Under the pieces are notes generated by a model. The model worked only from the letters and a program-made list of their open reading frames with translations, had not been told where the DNA came from and searched no databases. A program made the position numbers and the translations under genes. From the NCBI GenBank assembly GCA_041687295.1, contig JAWLCG010000332.1, forward strand, positions 1 through 5,723: 5,723 bases of DNA, read 5' to 3'. The number at the start of each line of letters is the position of its first letter. Position 1 is the first letter of the stretch. This DNA comes from JAWLCG01 sp041687295 (GTDB taxonomy: Bacteria; Planctomycetota; Phycisphaerae; SM23-33; FEN-1343). Of this stretch, positions 5,184-5,723 are shown piece by piece.

Positions 5184-5206
5184 TGGCCCCGGTTCCCCGC
5201 CGGCCA
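5184..5206. terminator. Possible bidirectional stem between convergent genes
   Basis: TGG (5184-5186) and CCGG (5189-5192) pair with CCGG (5200-5203) and CCA (5204-5206), with two bulged Cs and a 7-base loop. It occupies most of the 40-base gap between two converging stop codons, where a shared terminator is expected. Neither strand has a T-run, so efficiency is doubtful. Confidence 0.3.
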
Positions 5207-5211
5207 GTGGG

Positions 5212-5723
5212 CTACCGCGGCGGGGCCAGCGAGCGGATGCGGTCGAGGTCGAGGGGGCCCGTGGCGCCCCAGCCGCGTTTACCGGCGGGGATGTCGGGGC
5301 GGAAGGCCTCGTAGAGGTCGTAGGCGACGCGCTCGAACTCGTCGGGGGCGAAGGCCTCGGCCAGGGCGGTCATGGCGTCGCGGACGGCCTCCAGCGAGGG
5401 GCCGAACTTGGCCCGGAGGTACCGCTCGACGGCGGCCGGGTCGATCGGCTCGTCCTTCACGACGGCCCGCAGGCCCCCGTCGGTCTGGGTAACGGGGACG
5501 GGTCGACCACAGACCTCGACGCGCTGCTCTGCAGCAGGCCGTTGGCCGGGCTGGGCCTGTTTGGGCTCGAAGATCCCCAGCCGTCGGCCCTTGCTCTGTG
5601 CGTTCAGGCCGGCCATCGCCTTGCCCAGCGTCAGGGCGGCCGATTCGTCGTGGCCGAGGCGATGGGCGACGACCGCGCCCCACAGCGTCAGCACGGGGGC
5701 CCGGTTGATCTCGATGCTCTGTC
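5212..5723 (-). CDS. Conserved uncharacterised protein, 5' end outside the window
   Basis: The stop codon TAG lies at 5214-5212 and the frame stays open to the right edge, giving 169 visible residues; the true start is beyond the window. The GTG at 5694 is probably an internal Val, because upstream codons continue sensibly as QSIEINRAPVLTLWGAVV. Notable segments are RAPVLTLWGAVVAHRLG and ALTLGKAMAGLNAQSKGR near the N-terminal side, a central GLRAVVKDEPIDPAAVERYL, EAVRDAMTALAEAF, and a C-terminal GKRGWGATGPLDLDRIRSL. It is mostly helical, with no signal peptide or membrane segment in the visible part. I recall similar proteins of roughly this length in other bacteria, annotated only as hypothetical, so only a few N-terminal residues are probably missing. 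The function is unknown. It converges with the exported CxxC gene. Confidence 0.85.
   Translation of the reverse strand, partial: QSIEINRAPVLTLWGAVVAHRLGHDESAALTLGKAMAGLNAQSKGRRLGIFEPKQAQPGQRPAAEQRVEVCGRPVPVTQTDGGLRAVVKDEPIDPAAVERYLRAKFGPSLEAVRDAMTALAEAFAPDEFERVAYDLYEAFRPDIPAGKRGWGATGPLDLDRIRSLAPPR

Noticed and set aside
5173..5187. GCCAT/ATGGC hairpin as terminator of the exported protein gene
   Set aside because: Only 5 bp and no T-run; the stem at 5184-5206 is a somewhat better candidate.

Overview
The window is very GC-rich DNA from a bacterium. It most likely belongs to the Planctomycetota, probably the Phycisphaerae side. This rests on three things: the short CGAACCCAATT-type repeats that I recall from intergenic DNA of that group; the exported Cys-rich protein with a C-terminal helical motif (GNLDEALRIRD) common in planctomycete secreted proteins; and a second dispersed repeat near 3758-3795. 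The assignment is inference; no rRNA or other taxonomic marker is present.

Layout. Positions 1-982 carry no convincing gene. This stretch is full of repeats and inverted repeats: a REP-like palindrome at the left edge, three hairpins with perfect 9-bp arms at about 97, 217 and 303, a four-copy array of a 12-bp motif at 431-646 spaced 66/69/69 bp, and an isolated AT-rich TATAAT box at 773-778. Several long open frames cross it, but they are by-products of GC richness. Positions 983-3548 hold a compact co-directional cluster: peptide chain release factor 3 (prfC), a 56-residue predicted coiled-coil protein, and a spermidine-synthase-like methyltransferase-fold protein, with gaps of 43 and 24 bp. 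Positions 3549-3953 are a second intergenic stretch with two stem-loops, a possible promoter and a second dispersed repeat. Positions 3954-5171 encode an exported protein with a signal peptide, a small beta domain, a TPR-like segment, nine CxxC pairs and a C-terminal helical tail. Converging on it from the right edge is a minus-strand gene for a conserved uncharacterised protein, whose start lies outside the window.

How the parts relate. RF3 recycles RF1/RF2 from the ribosome after termination. The two small genes behind it may be co-transcribed with it, but nothing in their sequence ties them to translation. The exported CxxC protein appears to be its own transcription unit. The most unusual elements are the regularly spaced repeat array upstream of prfC and the multi-zinc-knuckle exported protein. 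I see no CRISPR array, tRNA, rRNA, transposase or phage gene.
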